Counted from the stretch's first letter, positions 1 to 11,508 are shown. The stretch: DNA of 36,891 nt from Welwitschia mirabilis (GCA_051453625.1 JBOZIK010000001.1:162284671-162321561); one strand, 5' to 3'. The notes: generated from the letters alone by a model not told the origin. Numbers and translations are program-made.

Positions 1-1818
1 GGTATACATACCTAATTAATTGACATATAAACTTGATGCTAGCAGTAGGAAGTGCATTTTTGTTGTATATGATGTGGAGAGAGATGTCTTTAACCCATTA
101 GTGGAATATATTTCATTTCTAGAGGTGTCAAGTTTGATGAATCAAACTTGATTTAGCACACTTCTCTTATTAATAAGATAATGTTGGTGATCCAACCATC
201 ATTTCTCATCCATCAATGCTATTATGAATTGTTAAATATAAACCACCTTCTCAAATATGCGATACAACATTTTAGGAAAGATTTACAAGAAGTATGAGCA
301 CATCTGATGTTGCATATTTAGCCTTAATTGATGAACCAAAATAATTTGATGAAGCTCTTTAATCAATTTGGAAATAAGTAATGGAGAAAGAAATGAATGA
401 AATACAAAAAAATGGCACATGGAAACTTGTAGAAAAGATAAAGAGAAATAAGATCTTGACTTAAAATGGATCTTCCAAATTAAAATGAATGAAAAATTCA
501 TTGTCATAGGTTACAAATAAAGGCTGGTTGCTAAAGGCTACAAGTAAAAGAAGTACATCAATTATGAATAAATTTTTACTCTAGTTGTAAGTTTGAAATA
601 ATAAAACTAATGATTCTTTAGTAGTTCATGGAGGTTATTCTTTACATCAAATGAATGTAAATAGTGCATTTTTAAATGGCAATCTAGAAGAAGAAGTATA
701 CATTTTTTAGCTTGAAAGTTTTATAATTAAAGGCTAAGAAAACAAAGTATGTAAACTTGAAAAAGCTCTTTATGACCTCAAGCAAGCTTCAAGAGTATGT
801 ATTTTAGAGCCCACTCTATATTTGAAATACTATAATGATTATTTCATTATGATATCTTTTTATGTTGATGATATAATATTCTTTGCTACATGTGAGAAAA
901 TGATTGAAAACTCTAAGGTAGAGACGAAAATTGAATTTAAAATGAAAGATCTTGGTGTTCTTAAATATTTTTTGGGCATTCAAGTTAATCAAACCAAAGA
1001 CTCCATGATTATACACCAATCAAATTTTGCACAAGCCATGATGGAAAAATATGGATTGCTTGAAGCAAAACCAGGCACCACGCCACTACTTCAAAATGTG
1101 AAAATTGAAAGAAAAGATTCTTGAACGAGTGTGAGTGCTTGTTTAGTAGGTCCATGATAGGTTCTTTGAGATTTTTATGTCATGCAAACTTAATATTGAA
1201 TTTTCAACATCATTTATGTCTAGATATATGGCTAAACCAATAGAAATACATCTTGTTTCTTTGAAACATTTTATGAGATATATACTTAGCACACTTGTAC
1301 TTGGGCTTAATTTGAAAAAGGAGATGGAGATATTCATTCTTATTATGATGTCGATTAGGTTAGAAAATCCACTTCTAGTACTATCATATATCATGGGAGA
1401 AATCCATGTTATTGGAAGTCAAAGAAACAAATATGTGTGTCTCTTTCATCCATTAAAGCTAAATACATCTCTATGGGTAACTTTCTTGAATATGTTTTAT
1501 GGATTTTAAAATTGTTTGAATAATTGCATGTGAAATTAAAAACAACATTGATATGTTTGCAGATAACATACTATCCATAATGCTTTCTCAAGAACACACT
1601 TTTAGCAAGAAGAATAAACACATTAAAATCAAATATTACTTCATAAAAGACAAGGGAGAGGAGGGAGTAATCATGCTTAGGCATGGTTATACAAATTAAC
1701 AAGTTGTTAACATGTTGATAAAGACGTTGTCAATATGTAAAATGGAGTATTTCATCTTCAAGTCAAATATGATTTGTGTCTTCAACATCTAATTTCCACA
1801 TTATCCCAAAGGAGGGAT
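1..1818 (+). mobile_element. Ty1-copia retrotransposon relic: integrase end, reverse transcriptase, RNase H (left end outside window)
   Basis: Translating the plus strand across frames gives the usual copia order. At about 28-140 there is an integrase C-terminal remnant (KLDASSRKCIFV-like, shifted). At about 340-800 comes the N-terminal RT part, with the NSAFLNGNLEEEVY stretch and LYDLKQAS (family: LYGLKQAP). The catalytic YVDD is at 861-872, followed by KMKDLGVLKYFLGIQV. RNase H starts near 1177 (SRYMAKPIEIH) and continues through YWKSKKQICVSLSSIKAKY (about 1405-1465) to a decayed KHIKIKYYFIKD (about 1618-1650). Stops and frameshifts run throughout; the longest open piece is 822-1124. The element is dead. 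Gag, protease and most of integrase would lie left of the window. Family assignment is firm; the clade is not resolved. Confidence 0.93.
1808..1817 (+). other. Polypurine tract of the copia element
   Basis: The purine run AAAGGAGGGA lies directly before a TGTTGG LTR start, after the RNase H end. This is the expected position and form of the plus-strand primer site of an LTR retrotransposon. Confidence 0.75.
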
Positions 1819-2110
1819 TGTTGGTGTAATGTGGTCAAATGTAAACACATCATATGTTTTGTATCATGATTATTTATTATTATTATTATCTAAAAATTTT
1901 TAATCTTAGAAAACTTTATGTTAAGAAAAAATATTAGTGTGTTTTATAAAGGACTATATCCCACATGTATTATAAAGGAGGGGTAACTTCAAAACATTCT
2001 ATAAAAAATTTCATTAATGTAATGAAAAATAAAAAGATTGATCCCTCTTGAATAGAAGAATGAAATGCTAGATAATTTCTATTAAATCATTTTCGCTTCA
2101 TTATGATTCA
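1819..2110 (+). repeat. Probable 3' LTR of the copia element (right edge uncertain)
   Basis: It begins TGTTGGTGTAATG immediately after the polypurine tract, a common copia LTR start. A TATAAAGG-like site lies near 1971 and an A-rich stretch at about 2021-2038. No second LTR is in the window, so the right edge cannot be fixed by alignment; I place it near 2110 only because the following sequence changes character. Confidence 0.5.
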
Positions 2111-2984
2111 TGCTTATTCATGCTTAAAAGATTCAGATAAGCTCCATTTCTACTTTAAATTTGCTAAATTATTTAATGCTTTTACTTCTTTATAATTTAA
2201 TAAGCTTCCATAATAATAGATAATTTAGCAGATTAAATGATTCAACATGATCATGTTCCATTATCTAAGTATAAGTTCATTTGATTTTTAAATACCTTTA
2301 GATCTGTGAAAGATCAGGTCATTGTGATGAGATAATAGTTCATTTCAGCAAATAAGAAAGAAAGATTCATATGTGTCAAATTTAATCAAAGATTGAAGAT
2401 CTTAAAAGCTTTATGAAGGATATGATTATTCGAAGAGATTCTTCTTCCATTCCATAATATGTGGAAAGAATTTATGTATTTAATCAAAGATGTTAAAAGA
2501 ATGAGGATTTAGAGGCTTTAAATTCATTTTTAAAGTGTTTTATTTAACCTAGATATGATGATAGATGACTTAACCATCAAATTTCATAATTAGAACTTCC
2601 TTCTTATGTTTTTAGACCTTGTTTTCATAATTGCTTACAAGATAAATGTCTTTCAATAGATAGACATTTATAATCCATGAAATGGATGTTTCTTAGACTG
2701 AAAGGTGTATTCACAAAACTCAATTTTCAAGTGAGTTTGAGGATAGATGTTCATTATTTAGATAGATGTTTATAATATATGAAATGAACATCTACTAGGT
2801 TTGTCTCCATAAAACTAAAATATTAGCAGAAGGAAAAAGTGAACTATAGAGCTTTAAGTGTAGATGTCTAGAATATCAAAGATGTTTATGAACCTTATAG
2901 ATATCCTTCATCATTAAAGACATCTTCAACTCAAATAAGCCAAAACAAGAGGTTCACCAAGCTTCTGCTACATTGTATGACTCA
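2111..2984 (+). pseudogene. Unassigned coding-like relic
   Basis: From about 2329 to 2700 one plus-strand frame stays coding-like with only isolated stops, most of them TAA or TGA where CAA or CGA would be the simple ancestor. It has charged, helix-like stretches such as KIEDLKSFMKDMIIRRDSSS, then YVERIYVFNQRC and a Cys/His-containing part (RPCFHNCLQDKC, about 2617-2650). I do not recognise the protein; a retrotransposon gag or a decayed host gene are both possible. Two related AT-rich 35-bp segments at about 2658-2694 and 2759-2797 (rich in ATCCATGAAATGGATG/ATATATGAAATGAACATC) form imperfect inverted and direct repeats. Confidence 0.35.
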
Positions 2985-4158
2985 TAGTGGTTACGAGAGT
3001 GGTTAAGATTAAGTTCATGACTGTGGTTATTCCTGTCTCACCATCTTAGACCTATCTTTCCTCTATCTATATGGATCTAAAATTTTGATAATGACAACAT
3101 TAATGGATGGTGCTCTTGGTTGGAAACCCAAAATAATTAAAATGGAGGCAATGACTATGGAAGATCCCCTTCTCCTTTCACTCTAACACTAATGTTGCTC
3201 CTACTACATTAGCTTATATAGAATTTGCTATTGGCCATTAATCAAGGTTAAGAACTTATAGCTAGTGGTACTTAAGTGTGATTGACTAGGACTTCACCCC
3301 CCTAGTCCATCAGCAAATAGAATTACGTATTCCATTATCTATTATTCGATCTACTTACTTAGATCGCTAGTAGCTTATTTATAACATGGTTCAATAATCT
3401 AAAAATACTAATCAAATCTATAGTGTGATTGTCTAGGCCATTGCATTATGCCTAGAAGAATCTAAAAACTACTTGGCTATGATAGCCAGATCCTTTTACT
3501 TTGCATGTTCCTTACAATGGAAAAGGAAAGGTGTTTTTCTATGATGAATTATCCCATGATAAATTTACTTACTTTTCATTTAAATTAACTTTTTATTTCA
3601 CAGATAGTGATTATGTGACTTTCTGGTTATAGTTATTATTTCTTATTTATAGTTTCAATATTTTTTAAGTTGCTTATATTACCTTTGATTTTTAGCATGT
3701 ATGTATCCACCATTCTCATCTATTATCAAGTTAAATTTTTCTTGTGAAGATTAAAGTGATGTAACTTATTGTTTTTCAAAGCTAATGGATGAAATATTTT
3801 CTACCCCTTATTTCTTAGTTTAATATATTCTTATAGTTATCTATATGTTTATAAATAGTAATAACCAAAATGTAAATAATGATTCCTACTAGAATGATTT
3901 AAGCCTTTTAGTTACAAAAAACATATGAGATATTATTATTTATTTAATTTCATCTATTAAGAAATATCTTGCAACTGTTAGTTTGCATCTTTGATGTTAT
4001 GACAAAAAGGTACTTGTTGATGTTCAACATTTTAATAAACTAGTGTAGTATTAGGAATAGCCCCTTGCAATATTTTTCACGTTTCCTTACTTCTAATGCA
4101 TATGAAGAATCTGATTAATATGATGGTTTGCATCCTCTATGGAAAGGATTGGGGATGG
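2985..4158. repeat. Tandem ~1.15-kb repeat, copy 1
   Basis: First of about 3.9 head-to-tail copies. Shared landmarks in every copy include an ATGGATGGTGCTCTTGG-like block (about 3105 here), GGTTAAGAACTTATAGCTAG (about 3246), an AATGGAAAAGGAAAGGTGTT block (about 3517), ATCCCATGATAAATTTACTT (about 3551) and TCTATTAAGAAATATCTTGC (about 3953). No frame is open across the unit, although one frame of copies 2 and 4 gives a faint NGGDDYG/WCSWL-like peptide. Copies differ mostly by transitions and small indels. I do not recognise the unit. Confidence 0.8.
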
Positions 4159-4796
4159 CAGTGGTTGTGAAAGAAATTAAGGTTGGATTTGCAATAAGGA
4201 TTTATTCCTTTAATGCCATTTTAGACCTCCATCCCCTTTGCTCATATGACTCCAAAATTTTAATAGTAATAGTGCTAATAAATGGTGCTCTTGGCTAGCA
4301 TTTTAAAATAATGATAATGGTGGGGATGACTATGGAATGCCTTCTCCTTCTTTAGCCCCTAAGACTAATGCTACTCTAGCTATGTTAGTTTCCACATCTT
4401 TTCGTATTGGCTACTTGCCTAGGTTAAGGACCTATAGCTAGTGGAATTTAAGTTTAATTTCTAGTACTTCACCCCTTCAACCTTAAGAAAATAGCTTTCC
4501 CTATGATAGATTGTACAGTTCCATCTACTCACTCAAATTAGTAGTAGCTTATTTAAGCCTTGGTTTAAGAATTTATAAACATTAATCAAATATCTAGTTT
4601 GAGTATCCATCACCTTGTGTTATGTCTAAGAGAATTGAAATACTAGCTCGATTACGATAGTCAAGTCCTTTCACTTTTCATGATTCTCATAATGGAAAAG
4701 GAAATGTGTTTGTCTAGAACCACATTTTCTCATAATGATTTTACTTACTTCTTATTTAAATCAAAGTGTCTTTTTAGTTTATACATAATGACTATG

Positions 4797-4801
4797 TGAC
4801 G
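4797..4801. repeat. Left target-site duplication of solo LTR 1 (TGACG)
   Basis: TGACG here pairs with TGACT at 5924-5928. Uninterrupted copies of the host repeat read TGACT at this point, so the last base of the left copy has mutated. Confidence 0.7.
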
Positions 4802-5923
4802 TGTTGTGATGCATATTTGTGCTTCTAATTCTAATATTCTAAAGATCAAATTTAACTTACAACATCTAAAAAGCTAATAATCTAATTGCACACAATACAC
4901 ATTTGTATAGTGGGATAAACCCAAATGTCGTACACTTAGAGAATATTTTCGAAAGAGAACATGAAAAATTTCTTTCATAAAGAGAAATATATTTTAGGAT
5001 TTTGCATTAAAGGAAATACAATCAAACAATGCAAAGATGAAGATGGAATGCAATGCAATGGAATGGAATGCAATGTAATGAATGAATGGAATGCAATGTA
5101 ATGAATGCAATTCTAATGCAATAAACTAATTAAACTTCCAATCTACTATCACTTAGATTAGTCCTTATAATCTATTTCAATTACAAATTCATGTCACTTA
5201 ATATTGCAATTAAGATAAGCTATAAGAAAGAACAACAAAACAGTTAAAAATATTTCAATTCAATTAATACTTTTATTAATGAAATTGAAGTACATCCACT
5301 TATGACAACTCTTCCTCAATGAATGAAAGATTCTTTGCCTAACACCAAAGTGGTTCTTCTCAGAAGTAGGATGGATCTACTTACCTCTAAAAATCTTCAA
5401 TCATCACAAGAATGCAGACAACAAAGGGTGATTTACAATAGGGTATGAAAGGGTCTATTTATAAGTTGGAATAGGTCACTAAAGGATGTGAAATGAAGAG
5501 GTACAAGTTAGATCTATTCTTTCATAATAATTTAATTAACTTTACAAATTATTTTGACCATCATCCCTCATGTCATCTCCACAACATAGAGGACAACACC
5601 CCATCTGCCAACTAATGCTTAGCATGTGCCAAAAATGCTGACTGTCATCACCATAGTCATTCCCATGACATAGAGGACAACCATACTTTTCTGACTATCA
5701 TCCCCTCTGTTGTCCCCATAATAGGGAGGATAACCGATATATCTTCATCACCTTGCTTTATTGATCATTATCCAAAAATGGCTTCTTATTTGGGAAATTA
5801 TTGCATCTTTTGAGCTATATGGAAGCTTTGTAGAATTTACATAAATCCCTTGAAAGACTTGTTAATAGGAATTAAAAATGTACTCCACAAGTGTATTAAA
5901 TGGGTCAAGTTGGCATTATAACA
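4802..5923 (-). mobile_element. Solo LTR 1 (1122 bp), minus orientation
   Basis: It interrupts a tandem repeat whose other copies lack it. The ends are TGTTGTGATGC and GCATTATAACA, imperfect terminal inverted repeats with the canonical TG...CA. A 5-bp duplication flanks it (TGACG/TGACT). Read on the minus strand it has a promoter-like CTTATAAATAG (plus coordinates 5455-5465) 458 bp from its start, then an A-rich stretch and a TTGCATT-rich microsatellite (about 5040-5115) near the U5 end. No internal coding region or second LTR is present, so it is a solo LTR left by recombination. It is related to the LTR at 22261-23321, with equal U3 length and similar termini. Confidence 0.85.
5040..5115. 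repeat. AATGGAATGCAATG microsatellite-like tract inside solo LTR 1
   Basis: Irregular repetition of GGAATGCAATG and GAATGAATG words. The second solo LTR has a corresponding TTGCAT-rich tract at about 23064-23135 at a similar distance from its end, so the tract belongs to the LTR family. Confidence 0.8.
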
Positions 5924-5928
5924 TGACT
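5924..5928. repeat. Right target-site duplication of solo LTR 1 (TGACT)
   Basis: TGACT follows the LTR terminus and continues into repeat copy 2. See the left copy at 4797-4801. Confidence 0.7.
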
Positions 5929-6449
5929 TTAGCAGTGATTATGGTTATTTATAGTTTTGATATTTTTAAAGCTGTTTATGTTACCTTTGATTTTTGGCAT
6001 GTCAGTTACACTTTTCTTGTCTATTAGCAAGTTGAATTTCTCTCATGAATGTTAAAGTAATATGGCTTAATATTTTTCAAAGCTAATGAATGAAATATTT
6101 TTTCCCATATTTCTTAGTGTCATATATTCTTATAGTTATTGATATTTATATAAATAGCAATAACTAGAACATAAATAATGATTTTTACTAAAATGTTTTA
6201 AGCATTGTATTTTAAAAAAAAAATTTATTATTTATTTTATTTAATCTATTAAGAAATATCATGAAACTTTTAAAAATGCATCTTTGATCTCATGAAAAAA
6301 AATGGTTCTTAATGTCCATCACTTTAATAAACTGCCAAAGTACTAGGTGGGATTCCATTGCAACATTTTGCACGTTTGTTTACTCCTAATGCATACAATG
6401 AATTTGAATAGTACAATGGTTTGCATCCTTCTAGAAGAGGCTAGCATGA

Positions 6450-7591
6450 CAGTAATTGTGGAAGGGGTTAAAGCTAGGGTTACAATCGCGGTTACTCCCT
6501 ACCTTACCATTCTAGGCCTTCATTGCCTTTTCGCCCATGGCTCTAAAATTTTAATAAGGACAATGTTGATGGATGGCATTCTTTCTCAACAACTTAAAAT
6601 AATGATGATGGTGGAGATGATTATGGAATTTTCCCTCCTTCTTCAGCCCCTGAAACTAGTGCTACTTCTACTACATCAATGTCTATAGCATTCGCTACTA
6701 AAAACTAGTCTAGATTAAGAATTTATACCTATTTATATTTAATTTTTATTCACTAGTACTCCATCCCCTTAGTGCTTTCAGTAAAGTGCATGTGCTACAC
6801 TAGATTTTATGGTTTCATCTAGTCACTTAGATTACTAATAGCTTATTTAAGCATTAGTTTAACAATTTGAAAACACTAATTAGATTTTTAGTATGATTAC
6901 TTAACCCATCATATTATGCCTAAGAGAATAAAAAAACTATGTTGGTTGACACAACTAAGTCCTTTAAATTTGCACACTTCTTAGAATGGTAAAAAAAACA
7001 TTTTTACCTTGGATCAAATTATCCCATGATGAATTTACTCACTTTTCCTATAAATCAACTTGTCCTTTTATTTCATAGATAGTGATTGTATGATTCTCAT
7101 ATGGAGGTTATGATTTCGTATTTATAATTTCAATATCTTTGAAGTTGTTAACATCACCTATGATTTTTAAAACATCTTTTCCTACATTTCTAATCTATTA
7201 TTGAGCTTAATTTCTCTTATTCAAGTTAAAGTGATGTAACTTCATATTTTTCAAAGTGAGTGAATGAAATATTTTTTTCTCCATATTTATTATTGTCATA
7301 TATTCTTATAGTTACTTATATGTACATAAATAGTAATAATTAAAATATGCATAATGATCTACCATAATTATTTTAAAAAAGAAAATTTTATTATTTGTTT
7401 TCTTTCATCTTTTAAGAAATATCTTGTAATTGTTAATTTACATTTTCAATCTTATGACAAAAAGGTGCTTCTTATTATAAAACACTTTAATGAACTACTA
7501 TGGTACTAGGAGGAAGATTCTTATAACATTTTGGTGTTCCCTCACTCCTAATGAACATGATGAAATAAATCAATATAGTGGTTTACACAAA
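6450..7591. repeat. Tandem ~1.15-kb repeat, copy 3
   Basis: Starts at CAGTAATTGTGGAAGGGGTTAA and carries all landmarks of copy 1, including ATCCCATGATGAATTTACTC at 7021. An open stretch of 113 codons spans 6347-6688, but it crosses the unit boundary and is not open in the other copies, so I treat it as chance. Confidence 0.8.
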
Positions 7592-8692
7592 TGGTCGTGG
7601 TCATGAGAGAGGTTAAGGTTAGGATCACAACCATGATTGCTTCCTGTCTCACCATTCTACGCCTCTATATCTTCTACTCACATGGCTATAAAATTTCAAT
7701 AATCATAATATTGATGGGTGGGGCTCTTGGCTAACATCTTAAAATGATGAAAATGGTGGCATGACTATGTAATTCCCCTTCCTTTTTCACTCCCTGATAC
7801 TAGTGCTACTACGATATATAAACTTTTTTAGTGTTTGTTATTAGCCACTGGTCTAGGTTAAGAACTTATAGCTAGTGGCATTTAAGTATTNNNNNNNNNN
7901 NNNNNNNNNNNNNNNNNNNNNNNNNNNNNNNNNNNNNNNNNNNNNNNNNNNNNNNNNNNNNNNNNNNNNNNNNNNNNNNNNNNNNNNNNNGGCATTTAAG
8001 TATTATTCACTAGTACTCTTCCCCTCTAAACCTTTAGCAAATAGCATTGCATAGGTTAGTTTCTATGATCTTGTCTACTTACTTAGACTACTAGTAGCTT
8101 ATTTAAGCCTTAGTTCAATACTGAAAAAACTAATTAAATCTCTAATGTGACTACCCAACTCAGTGCATTATGCCCAAGAAAATTAAAGAACTACCTTGGT
8201 TGAGATAATTGGGTCCTTTGCCTCTACGTGCTCCTCAAAATGGAAAAGGAAAGGTGTTTATCTAGGATCAGATTATCCCATGATGAATTTACTTAATTCT
8301 CCTTTAAATCAACTTGCTTTTTGATTTCACAGACAATGACTATGTGACTCTCTAGTGGCAGTTATGGTTTCTTATTTATAGTTCCAATATTTTTGAAGCT
8401 ATTCATGTTGCCACTAATTTTTATCTTGTCTTGCTCTACCTTTCTCATTTATCAGCAAGTTGCATTTTCTCGTTGAGGTTAAAGTGATGTAAGTTTTTAT
8501 TTTTCAAAGAAAATGAATGAAATATTTTCTAGCCCATATTTCTTAGTGTCATATATTATTATAGTTATTCATAGGCATATAAATAATAATAAGGAGAATT
8601 GAAATAGTGATTCTTACTAGAATGATTTAAGCATGATTGTTTCAAAAAACATAGGAAATTTTATTATTTATTTTATTTGAACTATTAAGAAA
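7592..8692. repeat. Tandem ~1.15-kb repeat, copy 4 (3' truncated, contains gap)
   Basis: Same landmarks as copies 1-3 (ATGGGTGGGGCTCTTGG near 7715, TCCCATGATGAATTTACTT at 8276). Similarity stops at the CTATTAAGAAA word near 8692, so the last ~170 bp of the unit are missing. A 100-N gap lies inside. Confidence 0.78.
7891..7990. other. Assembly gap (100 N)
   Basis: Exactly 100 N, a placeholder length. The 14 bases before it (7877-7890, GGCATTTAAGTATT) recur directly after it (7991-8004), so the two contig ends probably overlap and the gap may have zero or negative true size. Confidence 0.97.
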
Positions 8693-11340
8693 CATTAATT
8701 AATTATTATTTCATGTTAAGGATTTTTCTTGACTATCTTATTATCATGATTTAAATTAGCGCGATTATCATTTCATTATTTCCTATTAGGATTTGTGCCA
8801 ATTATCCTATGACAAGGTAACACTTTCTTATCCCAAGAGACTTTCTTGATTTATTATTATGTTTCCACATCTTTAAAAATTATTGGTTCTGCCATCTTAC
8901 TGTGTTTGATAATTAGTTGCATTATTTGACATAGGATTTTATCAAATTTTCAATTGAGATTAAAATTTTCAAACCGATAAAATTTTAATGACATTAGGAT
9001 CTTAAGATGTTTGTGAATAAGTTGTTATATGTTTTAAAGAAAAAACTATGATTCTATAGATGAATAATAGTATGTCTATTTATTTGTAAACATTGTCTTC
9101 AACAAAGGTTTGATTGGTTTAAAAAAAGGAAAAAAAATCTTATTAAGATACTTCAAATTCATAAGGTAAAAATTCAAATGAGTCTCTTTATCAATATTTT
9201 ACAATATATAACTAGTCTTAAGGTTTTAACATACAATTAAAAAAAGCATTAAAAACACTGATCATAATTCTAGAATCCTTAAGAAGAAGATACAAACATA
9301 CCATGGTATCTAAAACACATAATTTCTAGCATGATCAAGTATTTGACAAATATTAATAGAAAACCTTCCTATCTTTTCTAGTTTGATTACTTTTGGAGGA
9401 ATACACCTTTTTGAGGATGGCTCTACATTAAGTTAAGTTAGAATATCAAATAAAATGGTTATTTGATTGAATTTTATTTATTATGAAAGTTAGTAATAAA
9501 TAAAACTAAAGTTAACAGTATTAGTGATCATCATGCCAAAGTCTAGCTTTAAGGAGGAAAAAGTTTCTCAAATCTCGTTAATTTATTTAAAGTATACATC
9601 TTTAGGCTTTCTTGTTCAAAGATTGAATCTCTCTTTTGGGAGTTGATACCACTTGTGATTTATAACAAGGAGAAGAAATTATAGAAAAAGATATAGAGAA
9701 TAATAAATAATTAATGATAATAATACTTAAAGACAAATGGATAGCAATAACTTACTTTTGAGTTAGTTTTGAAGTATAAATTAAATAGTGAAACAATATC
9801 ACATAGACTAACATGGGTTTAATAAATAATTAATAAGTTATTCCATTTTTAATAACTTAGTGGTTCCTTTACTAGTTAATAAAGCATGAAACTATAATAC
9901 ATTTACAATTCTAACTAATCACTAAAACAAAAAGACAAAGGGGAAGAAAAGGAAGATGGATTTAAATAGTAAAAGTAAACGCTACTTGTTGCTGTAATCA
10001 ATGAAGATACTAGATGTTAAAGTTAGTAAATGATACTAACATTAGTTCAATTTTCACTAATAAGTCTTCATAGAGATTTAATCATTTATACAAAGCTCAA
10101 TGATGCATTAAAAGCTTGACTTGTGCAAAATTAAAATAAGAAAAAGAGATTTTTGAATGATAAGGATATTAGCTAGAATGTTACTAAATGAAAATATTAG
10201 TCAATAGTCTTCTTGGCAAAGAAAAGTTTATATATGATTCTATACCATTCTTAGAGAGGAATACTTTTGAAAAACACCTAAACAAGTGAGAAAAATTCTT
10301 CCAATAAAAAGATTGTTAAAAACAAAAGGACAATGCTATGAACATCCTTTCATAACATGACTAAAATGTACTATGATGTTGATGATCTAGGAATAAATGA
10401 ATGAAAATTTAGAAGCAAGAGCATGCATAGATCAAACAATAGGATGGGATAAATGAGGCATAATTAAATACTAAAAGAAGCTTTTCACTTGTATTCTAAA
10501 TCATGTTACAATAACTACATAGCTAATTCATTTAATTAGCTATTTAAAAGAAAAAGACATTGTTGGTATTCCAAGTCATATTAAAAGAGTGCGCAAATAA
10601 GTGATATGAAAAGGGGCACACAATTAATTCTCTTAGTCAAAATATTATATAAGTGATAAAATAATTTAATTGCAAAACATCACTCACCATGGATATTTAA
10701 TACCTATTCATCAAAACTTTGTATGTCTCAATGCAAACTCACGGAAGACATTGATCAACGTAAGAAAAAAGCATCAACTCAACTGAGTGATGAGTAAAGT
10801 CGATCCAAATATAGGTGCAAGGACTCTTGAGTCCATCACAAAGCTCTTTCCTAAGACCTTTTTTTATGCTACAGAACCTTGACCCTAAAACATTGCTTAT
10901 AACTCTTTAAGGCAATAAAAACTAATAGTGCTTTGACAACATAAACTTGATTTAATTGGAGTGATCTCTAATTTTTGACAAACTTTTTGCTTACCCACAC
11001 ATGAAGACAAACTTGTAAATTTTGAGTCCACACAATTAAGATATAAAAATTTCCATCCATGAAACTCTCAAAACCTTGGGCCTCATCAATGAACAAAAGG
11101 GCCGTGATATTAATTCAATATCCCTAAACAAATATGTAGACAGAATTCATTTATCATATCTCCTCTAAACACTTTTTTCCTCCCTTCAAGTTAAAAAACT
11201 TTTTCAAGAATCAGACTCACAACCATACACATATATTCTTAGTTTATTCTTAAAATATCTTTATGATTATCTTAGAATATTCTACTCTGCACAAAAGAGG
11301 CAGGAGCATTGACACTAGGCAAATGAGGAAAACAACAAAT
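8693..11340. other. AT-rich intergenic DNA, no gene seen
   Basis: I see no open frame or recognisable protein relic. A perfect 11-bp inverted repeat (ATTAAAATTTT, loop of 9) lies at 8959-8989. At 9640-9651 the minus strand reads TGGTATCAACTC, close to the initiator-tRNA primer-binding site TGGTATCAGAGC of plant LTR elements, but no LTR could be drawn next to it. Several poly-A/AT tracts occur. The part nearest psbR (about 10700-11340) probably contains distal promoter DNA. Confidence 0.6.
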
Positions 11341-11508
11341 AAGAGATAATTGTTGTGTGGCTGCCAAGGAGTGATGGAATGAGAGATGACACGTCAATCA
11401 ATCACAATGTGAGGTCAAATATTAACAAGCGTTTCCGCTTTTCTACCAATATCAAAGCAACACAAAAGAGTCATCCGATTCCAAAGTCAGAGTGCAAACT
11501 GCAAAGCC
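11341..11508 (+). promoter_or_regulatory. Proximal upstream region of psbR with ACGT and GATAA elements
   Basis: GC and CpG content rise here. TGACACGTCA (11387-11396) is an inverted repeat around an ACGT core (CACGTC, the C/G-box hybrid bound by plant bZIP factors such as HY5-type proteins). GATAA at 11345-11349 is an I-box core, common upstream of light-regulated genes. CCAAT occurs at 11446-11450. A weak TATA candidate is CAAATATTA near 11416. The transcription start is not visible; part of this span is probably 5' UTR. Light regulation is inferred from the elements and gene identity. Confidence 0.4.

Larger units (their letters stand above)
4159..6449. repeat. Tandem ~1.15-kb repeat, copy 2, split by a solo LTR
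   Basis: Matches copy 1 from its start (GGCAGTGGTTGTGAAAG near 4157) to 4801, and resumes at 5924. Removing the 1122-bp insert and its 5-bp duplication leaves about 1164 bp, in line with the distances between other copies (about 1177 and 1140 bp). The array therefore existed before the LTR element inserted. Confidence 0.8.

Noticed and set aside
283-1019. Minus-strand frames of 67-74 codons opposite the copia RT
   Set aside because: Shadows of the plus-strand RT; no family match and biased composition.
2244-2257. 14-bp perfect palindrome AACATGATCATGTT
   Set aside because: Single occurrence in AT-rich DNA without any associated feature; expected by chance at this scale.
6347-6688. 113-codon plus frame in repeat copy 3
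   Set aside because: Not open in the other repeat copies, and it crosses the unit boundary; composition (Met/Leu-rich) follows the base composition.
9304-9315. Plus-strand TGGTATCTAAAA as a primer-binding site
   Set aside because: Only about 8 of 12 bases match and no LTR end is visible next to it.
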